NCBI RefSeq assembly: GCF_016722785.1
Contig: NZ_JAEQNE010000001.1
Coordinates: 1,240,001-1,304,000, forward strand
Reading direction: 5' to 3'
DNA length: 64,000 nt
From: Ramlibacter monticola
GTDB lineage: Bacteria; Pseudomonadota; Gammaproteobacteria; Burkholderiales; Burkholderiaceae_C
The position numbers were made by a program, and so were the translations under genes. Of this stretch, positions 1 through 8,749 are shown in pieces (the first letter of the stretch is position 1; each line of letters opens with the position of its first letter). The notes beneath the pieces were generated by a model, which was given only the letters and a program-made list of their open reading frames with translations, did no database searches and was not told the origin of the DNA.

Positions 1-851
1 CGCGGCTGCGCCAGGCCGAGCAGCAGGCCGACGCGGCGCGCACGCAGATCGAGATCGCCGAGCGCCAGTGGAACAGCAACAAGGCGCTGGTGGACCAGGG
101 CTTCATCTCGAAGTCGGCCCTGGACACCTCGTGGAACAACGTCACCGCCGCCCAGGCCACCCACCGGGCCGCCCTGGCCGCGGTGGACGTGGCGCGCAAG
201 GCGGTGGAGGACACGGTGCTGCGTGCGCCGATCTCCGGCGTGGTGGCGCAGCGGCTGGCGCAGCCCGGCGAACGCGTGGCCGTGGACGGCCGGGTGATCG
301 AGATCGTGGACCTGGACCGGCTGGAGCTGGAAGCGACGCTCAGCGCGGCCGATTCGGTGGACGTGCGGGTCGGGCAGGAAGCGGCACTGCAGGTGGAAGG
401 CCACGTGCGCACCATCGCCGCGCGGGTGGCGCGGATCAATCCCAGCGCGCAGGCCGGCAGCCGCAGCGTGCTGGCCTACCTGACGCTGGCGGAGACCACC
501 GGGCTGCGGCAGGGGCTGTTCGCGCAGGGCACGCTGGCGCTGGGACGGACCTCGGCGCTGGCCGTGCCGCTGGATGCGGTGCGGACGGACAAGCCCGCGC
601 CCTACGTGCAGGTGGTGGAAGGCAACAAGGTGTCGCACCGCGGGGTCGAAACCGGCGCGCGCGGGGAGGCGAGCAAGGAGGTCTGGGTGGCGGTGACGGG
701 GGTGCAGGCCGGGGCCGTGGTCATTCGCGGGCACGTGGGGGCCTTGCAGGAGGGGACGATCGTGAAGTTCACGCAGGCGGCACCCTCACCCCAGCTCTCT
801 CCCGCGGGCGGGAGAGGGGGCAAGTCCCCCGGTACCGGCCCCAGCCTCTAG
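1..851 (+). CDS. RND efflux periplasmic adaptor subunit (HlyD/AcrA-MdtA family), 5' partial
   Basis: Periplasmic membrane-fusion subunit that would link the inner-membrane RND pump encoded next to it to a TolC-type outer-membrane channel. The reading frame enters from outside the window (first full codon at base 3), so the signal peptide and first hairpin strand are missing. What remains is the end of the alpha-helical hairpin (RLRQAEQQADAARTQ), the lipoyl-like half motif with VLRAPISGVVAQR and the beta-barrel domain. The last residues, from about base 783, are encoded by a palindromic intergenic-type repeat and do not look like an adaptor C-terminus, so the ancestral stop has probably been replaced. 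The pump gene starts 19 bases downstream. The family call is secure; the substrate is unknown. Confidence 0.9.
   Translation, partial: RLRQAEQQADAARTQIEIAERQWNSNKALVDQGFISKSALDTSWNNVTAAQATHRAALAAVDVARKAVEDTVLRAPISGVVAQRLAQPGERVAVDGRVIEIVDLDRLELEATLSAADSVDVRVGQEAALQVEGHVRTIAARVARINPSAQAGSRSVLAYLTLAETTGLRQGLFAQGTLALGRTSALAVPLDAVRTDKPAPYVQVVEGNKVSHRGVETGARGEASKEVWVAVTGVQAGAVVIRGHVGALQEGTIVKFTQAAPSPQLSPAGGRGGKSPGTGPSL
783..820. repeat. GC-rich palindromic repeat at the 3' end of the adaptor gene
   Basis: A perfect 9-bp stem, CTCTCCCGC (797-805) and GCGGGAGAG (808-816), with a 2-base loop, inside a C-rich then G-rich block. It resembles the short dispersed palindromes common between genes of high-GC proteobacteria. 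Here it lies within the reading frame and supplies the last residues of the adaptor. Confidence 0.6.
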
Positions 852-870
852 CCTCCAGGTTCCAGACCCC

Positions 871-3800
871 ATGTGGTTCACCCGCGTCAGCCTGAAGAAT
901 CCCGTGTTCGCCACCATGGTGATGCTCGCCATCGTGGTGCTGGGGGCGTTCTCCTACCAGCGGCTGCACGTCGACCAGTTCCCCAACATCGACTTCCCGG
1001 TGGTGGTGGTGACGGCCGAATACCCCGGCGCCTCGCCCGAGGTGGTCGAGAGCGAGGTCAGCAAGAAGATCGAGGAGGCGGTGAACTCCATCGCCGGCAT
1101 CAACGCCCTCACCTCGCGCAGCCTCGAGGGCCAGTCCATCGTCATCATCGAGTTCCAGCTCTACGTCGACGGGCGCAAGGCCGCCGAGGACGTGCGCGAG
1201 AAGATCGCCGCCGTCCGGCCCACCTTCCGCACCGAGGTGAAGGAGCCGCGCGTGCTGCGCTTCGACCCGGCGAGCCGGCCGGTCTGGTCGCTGGCGGTGC
1301 TGCCGGATGCGAGCCGCGGCCGCCCGCTCAGCGCGGTGGAACTCACCAACTGGGCCGACCAGGTGCTCAAGAAGCGGCTGGAGAACGTGCGCGGCGTCGG
1401 CTCGGTCACGCTGGTGGGCGGGACCAAGCGCGAGATCAACATCTACCTGCAGCCGGCCGCGATGGAAGCCCTGGGCATCACGGCCGACCAGGTCGCGACG
1501 GCGGTGCGCAACGAGAACCAGGACCTGCCGGTCGGCGCCATCCGCTCGCTGGCGCAGGAACGCGTGGTGCAGGTCGACGCGCGCATGCAGCGGCCCGAGG
1601 ACTTCGGCAAGATCATCATCACCCGCCGCGCCGGAGCGCCGGTGCGCGTGGACCAGGTCGCCCGCATCAGCGACGCCGGCCAGGAACTGGAAAGCCTCGC
1701 CCTCTACAACGGCCAGCGCACGCTGGTGCTGCAGGTGCTGAAGGCGCAGGACGAGAACACCATCGCCGTGATCGACGGCCTGCAGGCCGCGCTGGCGGAG
1801 ATGAAGGCGCAACTGCCGCCGGGCGTGAAGCTGGAGCCCGTGACCGACGCCGGGCGGCCGATCCGCGTCGCCGTCAACAACGTCCGCCAGACGCTGGTCG
1901 AGGGCGCGCTGCTGACCGTGCTGATCGTGTTCCTGTTCCTGAACTCGTGGCGCTCCACGGTGATCACCGGGCTCACGCTGCCGATCGCGCTGATCGGCAC
2001 CTTCCTGTTCATGTACGCCTTCGGCTTCTCCATCAACATGGTGACGCTGATGGCGCTGTCGCTGTGCGTGGGCCTGCTGATCGACGACGCCATCGTGGTG
2101 CGCGAGAACATCGTGCGCCACCTGCAGATGGGCAAGGGCGCCTGGCAGGCCGCCATGGACGGCACGCAGGAGATCGGCCTGGCGGTGCTCGCCACCACCT
2201 TCTCGATCGTCGCCGTGTTCCTGCCGATCGGCTTCATGGGCGGCATCATCGGCAAGTTCTTCCACGAGTTCGGCGTCACGATCGTGGCGGCGGTGCTGAT
2301 CTCCATGTTCGTGAGCTTCACGCTGGACCCGATGCTGTCCTCCGTGTGGCACGACCCGGAAGTCGCGGTGCACGGCCGCAGGAAGGAGCGACTGTCCTTC
2401 TACGACCGCACCATCGGCCGCGTGACGGGCCTGTTCGACACCGGCACCGAGCGGCTCGCGCAGGCCTACCAGGGCATCCTGCGCTGGTCGCTGGCGCACC
2501 GGCTGGCGACGCTGCTGGGCGCGGTCGCCATCTTCGCCACCAGCGTCGCCATGGTGCCGCTGCTGGGAACCGAGTTCGTTCCCAAGGCCGACTTCTCGGA
2601 AACGAGCCTCACCTTCTACACTCCCGTCGGCTCCTCGCTGGAGCTCACCGAGGCCAAGGCGCGCCAGGTCGAGACCATCGTGCGCGAGTTCCCCGAGGTG
2701 CGCTACACGCTGGCCACGATCAACACGGGCAACGCCGGCAAGATCTACGCGTCGCTGTACGTGCGCCTGGTCGACCGCAAGGACCGCAAGCGCAGCGTCG
2801 AGCAGATGGCGGCGGTGCTGCGCGAGCGCCTGAAGCAGGTGCCCGGCATCACCGTCACCCACGCCGGCCTGCTCGACGCCGTGGGCGGCAACAAGCAGAT
2901 CGAGTTCTCGCTCATGGGCCCGGACCTGCAGGAGCTGGAGCGCCTGTCGAAGCTGGTGCTGCAGCGCATCCGCGACGTCCCCGGCCTGGTGGACCTGGAC
3001 TCCAGCGTCAAGCCGGACAAGCCGACCATCGCCATCGAGGTGAAGCGCGACGCCGCCTCCGACCTCGGGCTCTCGGTGGCGCAGATCGCCGGCTCGCTGC
3101 GCACGCTGGTGGCCGGCCAGACGGTGGGCAACTGGCGCGCCCCCGACGACCAGACCTACGACGTCAACGTGCGGCTCGCCCCAGACGTGCGCGCCGCGCC
3201 GCAGGACCTGGAGCGCCTGCCCTTCGCCACCGGCACGCAGGGCGACGGCAGCCCGCGCATCGTGCGCCTCAAGCAGGTGGCCGCCGTGCGCGAGAGCACC
3301 GGCCCCAACCAGATCAACCGGCGCGACCTGACGCGCGAGGTGTCCATCAACGGCAACGCCTACGGGCGCGCCGCCGGCGAGATCTCCGAGGACATCCGCA
3401 AGCGCGTGGACGGCATCGCCCTGCCCCCCGGCTACCGCTACCAGTTCAGCGGCTCGACGAAGAACATGAAGGAGTCCTTCGGCTACGCGGTGTCGGCGCT
3501 GGCGATGGCCGTGATCTTCATCTACATGATCCTGGCCAGCCAGTTCCGCAGCTTCCTGCAGCCGCTGGCGCTCATGACCTCGCTGCCGCTCACGCTGATC
3601 GGCGTGGTGCTGGCGCTGATGGCCTTCCGCTCCACCCTGTCGATCTTCTCGGTGATCGGCATCGTGATGCTGATGGGCCTGGTGACCAAGAACGCCATCC
3701 TGCTGGTGGACTTCGCCATCCGCCTGCGCGAGCAGGGGCTGGCCCGCGGCGAGGCCCTGCTGCAGGCCGCCCGGGTGCGGCTGCGGCCGATCCTGATGAC

Positions 3801-4053
3801 CACGCTGGCGATGGTGTTCGGCATGGTGCCGCTCGCCTTCGCCCTGACCGAAGGCTCCGAGCAGCGCGCCCCCATGGGCCAGGCGGTGATCGGCGGGGTG
3901 GTCACGTCCTCGCTGCTGACCCTGGTGGTCGTGCCGGTCGTCTACTGCTATCTGGATGACCTGGCGCAATGGTTGCGCCGGGGCCGCCGGCCGGCCGGGG
4001 GCGGCGCCGGGGCGGCCGCCCAGCCGGCTTCTAAAATCGGTGGTTTGTCCTGA
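871..4053 (+). CDS. Efflux RND transporter permease subunit (AcrB/HAE1 family)
   Basis: Proton-driven trimeric inner-membrane pump of 1060 residues, the usual length for HAE1 exporters. It has the family layout: TM1 near the N-terminus (NPVFATMVMLAIVVLGAF), a large periplasmic loop, TM2-6, a second periplasmic loop and TM8-12. The proton-relay residues are present: Asp405 and Asp406 in TM4 (GLLIDDAIVV) and Lys940 in TM10 (GLVTKNAILLVDFA). It follows the adaptor at 1-851 by 19 bases and presumably forms one operon with it. The outer-membrane partner may be the TolC encoded at 5166-6506. Drug, metal or solvent specificity cannot be read from the sequence. Confidence 0.95.
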   Translation: MWFTRVSLKNPVFATMVMLAIVVLGAFSYQRLHVDQFPNIDFPVVVVTAEYPGASPEVVESEVSKKIEEAVNSIAGINALTSRSLEGQSIVIIEFQLYVDGRKAAEDVREKIAAVRPTFRTEVKEPRVLRFDPASRPVWSLAVLPDASRGRPLSAVELTNWADQVLKKRLENVRGVGSVTLVGGTKREINIYLQPAAMEALGITADQVATAVRNENQDLPVGAIRSLAQERVVQVDARMQRPEDFGKIIITRRAGAPVRVDQVARISDAGQELESLALYNGQRTLVLQVLKAQDENTIAVIDGLQAALAEMKAQLPPGVKLEPVTDAGRPIRVAVNNVRQTLVEGALLTVLIVFLFLNSWRSTVITGLTLPIALIGTFLFMYAFGFSINMVTLMALSLCVGLLIDDAIVVRENIVRHLQMGKGAWQAAMDGTQEIGLAVLATTFSIVAVFLPIGFMGGIIGKFFHEFGVTIVAAVLISMFVSFTLDPMLSSVWHDPEVAVHGRRKERLSFYDRTIGRVTGLFDTGTERLAQAYQGILRWSLAHRLATLLGAVAIFATSVAMVPLLGTEFVPKADFSETSLTFYTPVGSSLELTEAKARQVETIVREFPEVRYTLATINTGNAGKIYASLYVRLVDRKDRKRSVEQMAAVLRERLKQVPGITVTHAGLLDAVGGNKQIEFSLMGPDLQELERLSKLVLQRIRDVPGLVDLDSSVKPDKPTIAIEVKRDAASDLGLSVAQIAGSLRTLVAGQTVGNWRAPDDQTYDVNVRLAPDVRAAPQDLERLPFATGTQGDGSPRIVRLKQVAAVRESTGPNQINRRDLTREVSINGNAYGRAAGEISEDIRKRVDGIALPPGYRYQFSGSTKNMKESFGYAVSALAMAVIFIYMILASQFRSFLQPLALMTSLPLTLIGVVLALMAFRSTLSIFSVIGIVMLMGLVTKNAILLVDFAIRLREQGLARGEALLQAARVRLRPILMTTLAMVFGMVPLAFALTEGSEQRAPMGQAVIGGVVTSSLLTLVVVPVVYCYLDDLAQWLRRGRRPAGGGAGAAAQPASKIGGLS

Positions 4054-4082
4054 CCGCAAGACCAGAGGAAGAGGAATTCGCC

Positions 4083-4772
4083 ATGACCGCGCCCATCGAC
4101 ATCGAACGCGCCCGCTTCAACATGATCGAGCAGCAGATCCGCCCCTGGGACGTGCTGGACCTCGACGTCCTCGGCCTGCTGCACGAGGTCCGGCGCGAGG
4201 ATTTCGCGCCGGCCGCCCACAGGGCCCTGGCCTTCGTGGACATGGAGATCCCGCTGCTGCCGGACACCGAGGAAGCCATGCGCAAGGGCTACAGCATGCT
4301 GGCGCCCAAGGTGGAGGCCCGCATGCTGCAGGACGTGGCGCCCAAGAGCCACGAGAAGGTGCTGGAAGTCGGCACCGGCTCCGGCTACATGGCCGCCCTG
4401 CTGGCCAGCCGGGCCCAGCGCGTGATCACGCTGGAGATCCAGCCCGAACTGGCCCGCGTGGCCCGCGAGAACCTGCAGAAGGCCGGGGTGCGCAACGTGG
4501 AGGTGCGCGAGGCCGACGGCTCCAAGGGCCTGGCCGCGGAAGGGCCGTTCGACGCCATCGTGCTGTCCGGGTCGGTCTTCGAGGTGCCGCAGGTCCTGCT
4601 GCAGCAACTGAAGGTCGGCGGCCGGCTGGCCGCCATCGCCGGCAACGCCCCGATGATGCGCGCCACCTTCATCACCCGCACCGGCGAGGCCTCCTGGGAG
4701 ACGAAGCAGCCCTGGGACACGGTCGCGCCGCGGCTGGCGAACTTCCCGGAGCCCTCGCGCTTCCACTTCTGA
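4083..4772 (+). CDS. pcm: Protein-L-isoaspartate O-methyltransferase
   Basis: SAM-dependent cytosolic repair enzyme that methylates isoaspartyl residues in aged proteins; 229 residues. The SAM-binding motif I is clear at about residues 93-102 (VLEVGTGSGYMAALLA), followed by the acidic strand ITLEIQPELA. The N-terminal RFNMIEQQIRPWDV segment is typical of the betaproteobacterial form encoded just before tolC. A strong purine-rich ribosome site (GAGGAAGAGG) precedes the ATG. It is followed after 7 bases by the rhodanese gene and then tolC, an order common in Comamonadaceae. Confidence 0.93.
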   Translation: MTAPIDIERARFNMIEQQIRPWDVLDLDVLGLLHEVRREDFAPAAHRALAFVDMEIPLLPDTEEAMRKGYSMLAPKVEARMLQDVAPKSHEKVLEVGTGSGYMAALLASRAQRVITLEIQPELARVARENLQKAGVRNVEVREADGSKGLAAEGPFDAIVLSGSVFEVPQVLLQQLKVGGRLAAIAGNAPMMRATFITRTGEASWETKQPWDTVAPRLANFPEPSRFHF

Positions 4773-4779
4773 CGCACGC

Positions 4780-5115
4780 ATGATCGAGCAGGTCCGCCCC
4801 GCCGACTGGGACGCCTGGCTGCAGGCGCAGCCCGCGCGTCCGCTGGTGCTGGACGTGCGGGAGCCCTGGGAGGTGCGCACCGCCAGCGTCACCCCGCGCG
4901 GCTTCGACCTGCTGGCCCTGCCGATGAACGAGGTCCCCGCCCGCCTCGCGGAACTGCCCGCGGACCGGCCCATCGCCTGCCTGTGCCACCACGGCATGCG
5001 CAGCCAGCAGGTGGCCCTGTTCCTGGCGCAGAACGGCTACGACGATGTGGCGAATATCGCGGGCGGCATCGATGCCTGGTCGCGCGATCACGATCCATTT
5101 GTCGCCCGTTACTGA
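4780..5115 (+). CDS. Single-domain rhodanese (sulfurtransferase)
   Basis: A 111-residue single rhodanese domain. The active-site loop is CHHGMRS, with the persulfide cysteine at position 69 and the conserved Arg/Ser closing the loop. The LDVREPWEV segment near the N-terminus and AGGIDAWS at the C-terminus are standard. No signal peptide, so cytosolic. It starts 7 bases after pcm and ends about 50 bases before tolC, so it is likely co-transcribed with them. The sulfur acceptor is unknown. Confidence 0.9.
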   Translation: MIEQVRPADWDAWLQAQPARPLVLDVREPWEVRTASVTPRGFDLLALPMNEVPARLAELPADRPIACLCHHGMRSQQVALFLAQNGYDDVANIAGGIDAWSRDHDPFVARY

Positions 5116-5165
5116 GCTGTGTTACAAGGCGTTGCGACAAGGCCGGAACTGAAAAAGGACGGAGC

Positions 5166-6506
5166 ATGAATGTGTGGCGGCGGCTGCCCGTGATGGCGGC
5201 GATGGGGCTCGTGCTGGCGGGCCCTGCCCGGGCGGAGGGACTGCTGGAGCTGTACGAGGCCGCGCGCGCGTACGACGCCAACTGGCAGTCGGCCCGGGCG
5301 CAGTACGACGCCAACGTCGCGCGGGCGGAGCAGTCCCGCGCGGGCATCCTCCCCCAGGCGTCGGTGTCGGCGGGGCTGACGCGCAACCTCCTGGACACGC
5401 GCATCACCGGCAATCCCCAGGTGGACCGCGACTTCACCAACCAGCAGGCGACGCTCAGCGCCTCGCAACCCCTGTACCGGCCCGCCAACGTGGCGACCTA
5501 CCGCCAGGGCCAGCGCCAGCTGGAACTGGCCGAATACCTGCTCACGGCGGCCAGCCAGGACCTGATGATCCGCGTGAGCCAGGCCTACTTCGACGTGCTG
5601 TCGGCGCAGGACACCCTGGCCTCCGTGAAGGCGCAGAAGGCGGCCACCGCCGAACAGCTCGCCTCCGCCAAGCGCAACTTCGAGGTGGGCACCTCCACCA
5701 TCACCGACACCCGCGAGGCGCAGGCCCGCTACGACCTGGTGGTGGCGGGCGAGATCGCGGCCGAGAACGACCTGCGCGTGAAGAAGATCGCGCTGGACAC
5801 GCTGGTGGGGCGCAACGACGTGGATCCCGCGCCGCTGATCACGCCGCTGGAACTGCCGCCGCCGAACCCCGCCAGCCCCGACCCCTGGGTCTCCGCTTCG
5901 GAGGAGTTCAGCCCCGCGATCCGGCAGGCGCGCAAGGCGGTGGAGATCGCCGAGCTCGAGACCGAGAAGGCCAAGGCCGGCAAGAAGCCGACGGTGGACC
6001 TGACCACCAGTTACGGCGTCACGCACACCCTCGGCGGCAGTTCCGTCGGCACCCGCGCGACGGACCACGCCAACGTCAACAACGGCGCCATCGGCTTCGC
6101 CCTGAACTGGCCGCTGTTCACCGGCTACGCGGTGGAGAACCGCATCCGCGAGACGCTGTCCCTGGAGGACAAGGCGCGCGCCGACCTGGAGGCGACCCGC
6201 CGCCAGGTCGCCCAGGCCGTGCGCACGGCGTACTTCGGCGTGCTCTCGGGGCAGAACCAGGTGCGGGCCCTGGAGTCGGCGGAGGCGTCCAGCCAGAGCG
6301 CGCTGGATGCGAACCGGCTGGGCTACCAGGTGGGCGTGCGCATCAACATCGACGTGCTGAACGCGCAGAGCCAGCTGTACCAGACCAAGCGCGACCTCGC
6401 GCAGGCGCGCTACAACGTGCTGCTGGGGCACTTGCGGCTGCGGCAGGCCAACGGAACGCTGCAGGCCGAGGACCTGGCGCGGCTGAATACGCTGCTGACG
6501 CGCTGA
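5166..6506 (+). CDS. tolC: TolC family outer-membrane channel
   Basis: Trimeric outer-membrane exit duct for RND pumps and type I secretion; 446 residues from the chosen ATG. The upstream open frame extends further, but this ATG follows a GGACGGAG ribosome site and gives a clean signal peptide ending ARA|EG. The mature part begins with LLELYEAARAYDANW, typical of TolC, and contains the two internally homologous helical hairpins expected (first about residues 25-225, second to the end, with VGVRINIDVLNAQSQL in the second). It converges on waaA with a 17-base gap holding a GC hairpin. Confidence 0.93.
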   Translation: MNVWRRLPVMAAMGLVLAGPARAEGLLELYEAARAYDANWQSARAQYDANVARAEQSRAGILPQASVSAGLTRNLLDTRITGNPQVDRDFTNQQATLSASQPLYRPANVATYRQGQRQLELAEYLLTAASQDLMIRVSQAYFDVLSAQDTLASVKAQKAATAEQLASAKRNFEVGTSTITDTREAQARYDLVVAGEIAAENDLRVKKIALDTLVGRNDVDPAPLITPLELPPPNPASPDPWVSASEEFSPAIRQARKAVEIAELETEKAKAGKKPTVDLTTSYGVTHTLGGSSVGTRATDHANVNNGAIGFALNWPLFTGYAVENRIRETLSLEDKARADLEATRRQVAQAVRTAYFGVLSGQNQVRALESAEASSQSALDANRLGYQVGVRINIDVLNAQSQLYQTKRDLAQARYNVLLGHLRLRQANGTLQAEDLARLNTLLTR

Positions 6507-6515
6507 CCGGGCGAC

Positions 6516-6532
6516 GGGGCGCGCTACGCCCC
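6516..6532. terminator. Possible bidirectional hairpin between tolC and waaA
   Basis: GGGGCG (6516-6521) and CGCCCC (6527-6532) pair around a 5-base loop between two converging genes, overlapping the waaA stop codon. There is no T-run on either side, so termination is only a possibility. Confidence 0.35.
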
Positions 6533-7768
6533 GATCAACTTCAACACGCCTTGCGCGGTCCGGTCCGCCGCCCCTCGGTGGGCCGCGGCGAAGTTTTCGC
6601 TGGCCTGCACCGCCGCCGCCCGCGCGGCCGGGTCGCGCACGAGGTCCACCGCGGCCCGCACGCCCTCTTCCATCGAATCCACGCGCCGCGCCGCGCCGGC
6701 CTGCAGCGCCAGTTCCGCCGCCTCGCCGAAGTTGAAGGTGTGCGGCCCCATCACCACCGGGCAGCCGCAGGCGGCTGCCTCGATCAGGTTCTGCCCGCCC
6801 AGGCGCGCGAAGCTGCCCCCCAGCAGGGCGACGTCGGCCAGCGCGTAGTACATCGCCATCTCGCCCAGCGAATCGCCGATCCAGACCTGCGCCGGGGCCG
6901 GCGCATCGTCCCAGGCGCTGCGGCGCGAGACCGTGAAGCCCGCCTGCACGGTCATCGCCGCGACCTCGTCGAAGCGCTGCGGATGGCGCGGCACCAGCAG
7001 CCACTGCACGCCCGGGAACGCCGCGATGGCCCGCAGGAACTCGCCCTCCTCGCCTTCGCGCGAACTGGCGAACATCACCACCGGGCGCTGCGAGGTGGAA
7101 CGCCAGTCGCGCCCCAGGGCCAGCAGCGCCGGGGCGGGATCGGCATCGAACTTGAGGTTGCCGAACACGCCGTGCACGGTGGCGCCGGCCTGCGCGAGCC
7201 GGCGCGCATCGCTCTCGGTCTGCGCCCACGCGGCGCGCAGCGCGCCGTACGCCGGACGCGACAGGCGGGCGAGCCGGCGCGCCTGCGCCAGCGACTTCTC
7301 CGACAGGCGGGCGTTCGCCAGCACCAGCGGGATCGCCCGCGCCTGGCAGGCCGCCGCGAGATTCGGCCAGACCTCGGTTTCCATCAGGATGCCGGCACTG
7401 GGGCGGAAGTGCTCGAGGAAGCGGCGCACCGCCTTGGGCGTGTCCCAGGGCAGCCAGGCCTGCGCGTCGCCTTCGCGCAGCAGGCGCCTCCCCTCGGCGC
7501 GGCCGGTCGCGGTGCCGTGCGTCAGCAGGATGCGCAGTCCGGGCCGCACGCGGCGCAGCGCCTCGATCAGGATGGCGGCGGCCCGCGTCTCGCCCAGCGA
7601 CACGGCGTGGATCCACAGCCGGCCGGGCTCGGTCGTCCCCTCGTAGAGGCCGAAGCGCTCCTCGACGTGCTCGAGGTAGCCCGGCTCGGCCACGCCGCGC
7701 CGCCGCAGCTTGCGGCGCAGCAGGGGCTGGACGCCCATCAGCACCAGGGAGTACAGCGGCCGGATCAT
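6524..7768 (-). CDS. waaA: 3-deoxy-D-manno-octulosonic acid (Kdo) transferase
   Basis: Inner-membrane-associated GT-B glycosyltransferase that adds Kdo to lipid A precursor; 414 residues, close to the E. coli enzyme. It starts with a membrane anchor (MIRPLYSLVLMGVQPLL). The catalytic glutamate is Glu60 in HAVSLGETRAA, and the METEVWPN and GGSFARLGGQNLIEAAA motifs of the family are intact. The start is set by a 4-base ATGA overlap with waaC, which lies upstream in the same operon; the frame itself stays open further but that part is waaC in another frame. Confidence 0.95.
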   Translation of the reverse strand: MIRPLYSLVLMGVQPLLRRKLRRRGVAEPGYLEHVEERFGLYEGTTEPGRLWIHAVSLGETRAAAILIEALRRVRPGLRILLTHGTATGRAEGRRLLREGDAQAWLPWDTPKAVRRFLEHFRPSAGILMETEVWPNLAAACQARAIPLVLANARLSEKSLAQARRLARLSRPAYGALRAAWAQTESDARRLAQAGATVHGVFGNLKFDADPAPALLALGRDWRSTSQRPVVMFASSREGEEGEFLRAIAAFPGVQWLLVPRHPQRFDEVAAMTVQAGFTVSRRSAWDDAPAPAQVWIGDSLGEMAMYYALADVALLGGSFARLGGQNLIEAAACGCPVVMGPHTFNFGEAAELALQAGAARRVDSMEEGVRAAVDLVRDPAARAAAVQASENFAAAHRGAADRTAQGVLKLIGA

Positions 7769-8730
7769 CCGGGGATTGTGACGGCCTGCCAGGCCTGCCA
7801 GACGGCGTCCACGCCGGGGGCCGGCGAGCCGTAGACGCTGCGCTGGCGCACGGCGTCCAGCGGGCCGGTGCGCCAGGAGGTGTCGAAGTTGTAGATCTGC
7901 ACGTGCGGCAGGTCCAGCGCCACGGCGATGTGGCTGAGGCCGCTGTCCACCCCGATGGCGCCGGCGGCGCGCGCCATGCGAGCGGTCAGCGCGTCGAGCG
8001 ACAGCTTCGGCCAGACCTCGGCGCCCGGGCCCAGGGCCTGCGCGATCCGCTCGCTGCGCTCGCGCTCCGCCTCGCTGCCGTGCGGCAGGCCGATGCGATG
8101 CCCCTGCGCGAGCAGGCGGGCGCCGAGCGCGAGCCAGTGCGGCTCGGGCCAGCACTTGTCGTCGCGCGAGGTGCCGTGGATCAGGACGACCGTGTCGTCG
8201 CGCTCGCCGCCGGCGCGGCCGAGCCCGAAGCGGGGCGTGCCCTGTGCGGCGTAGCCGAGCGCGCGGGCGCACAGCTCGCGCGAGCGCTGCACCGCGTGCG
8301 ACTGCGGGTCGACCGGCACCGCCACGTCGGCGACCCAGCGCGTCGGCGCCTCGTAGCTGGAACCCTCCGTGCGGTTGGCCATGGCGTAGCGCCGGCCGCC
8401 GGGCGCCAGGCGCGCCATGTGCGCCACCAGCGCGGACTTGGTCAGGCCCTGCAGGTCGATCACGGCGTCGTAGCGCTCGCGGTGCAGGTCTTCGCGGAAC
8501 GCGCGCCATTCGTGGCGCGTGACGCGCGCCAGCGGCGCCTTGCGCCAGCGCCGCAGCTCGCAGGGGATGGCCCGGCGCACGCCCTCGCAGCGCTCCACCA
8601 GGGGCGCGAAGCCGCGCTCCACGACCCAGTCGATGCGCGCGGCGGGGAAGGCCGCGCGCAGGTCCTGCACGGCCGGCATGGCATGCACGACGTCGCCGAG
8701 CGAGGAGAGTTTGACGATGAGGATGTTCAA
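7765..8730 (-). CDS. waaC: LPS heptosyltransferase I
   Basis: GT9-family transferase that attaches the first L-glycero-D-manno-heptose to Kdo of the LPS inner core; 321 residues. Diagnostic parts are the N-terminal NILIVKLSSLGDVVHAMPA, the central VVLIHGTSRDDKCWP and the donor-binding GVDSGLSHIAVALDLP near residue 260. Cytosolic face of the inner membrane. It overlaps waaA by 4 bases and follows the phosphohexomutase by 19 bases, making a three-gene envelope sugar operon on the minus strand. Confidence 0.95.
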   Translation of the reverse strand: MNILIVKLSSLGDVVHAMPAVQDLRAAFPAARIDWVVERGFAPLVERCEGVRRAIPCELRRWRKAPLARVTRHEWRAFREDLHRERYDAVIDLQGLTKSALVAHMARLAPGGRRYAMANRTEGSSYEAPTRWVADVAVPVDPQSHAVQRSRELCARALGYAAQGTPRFGLGRAGGERDDTVVLIHGTSRDDKCWPEPHWLALGARLLAQGHRIGLPHGSEAERERSERIAQALGPGAEVWPKLSLDALTARMARAAGAIGVDSGLSHIAVALDLPHVQIYNFDTSWRTGPLDAVRQRSVYGSPAPGVDAVWQAWQAVTIPG

Positions 8731-8749
8731 GAAGGGCGCTTCAGGGGCT

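Noticed and set aside
769..4059. A 1096-codon open frame on the minus strand
   Set aside because: Antisense to the RND pump, which has clear family motifs; no domain seen in the antisense product.
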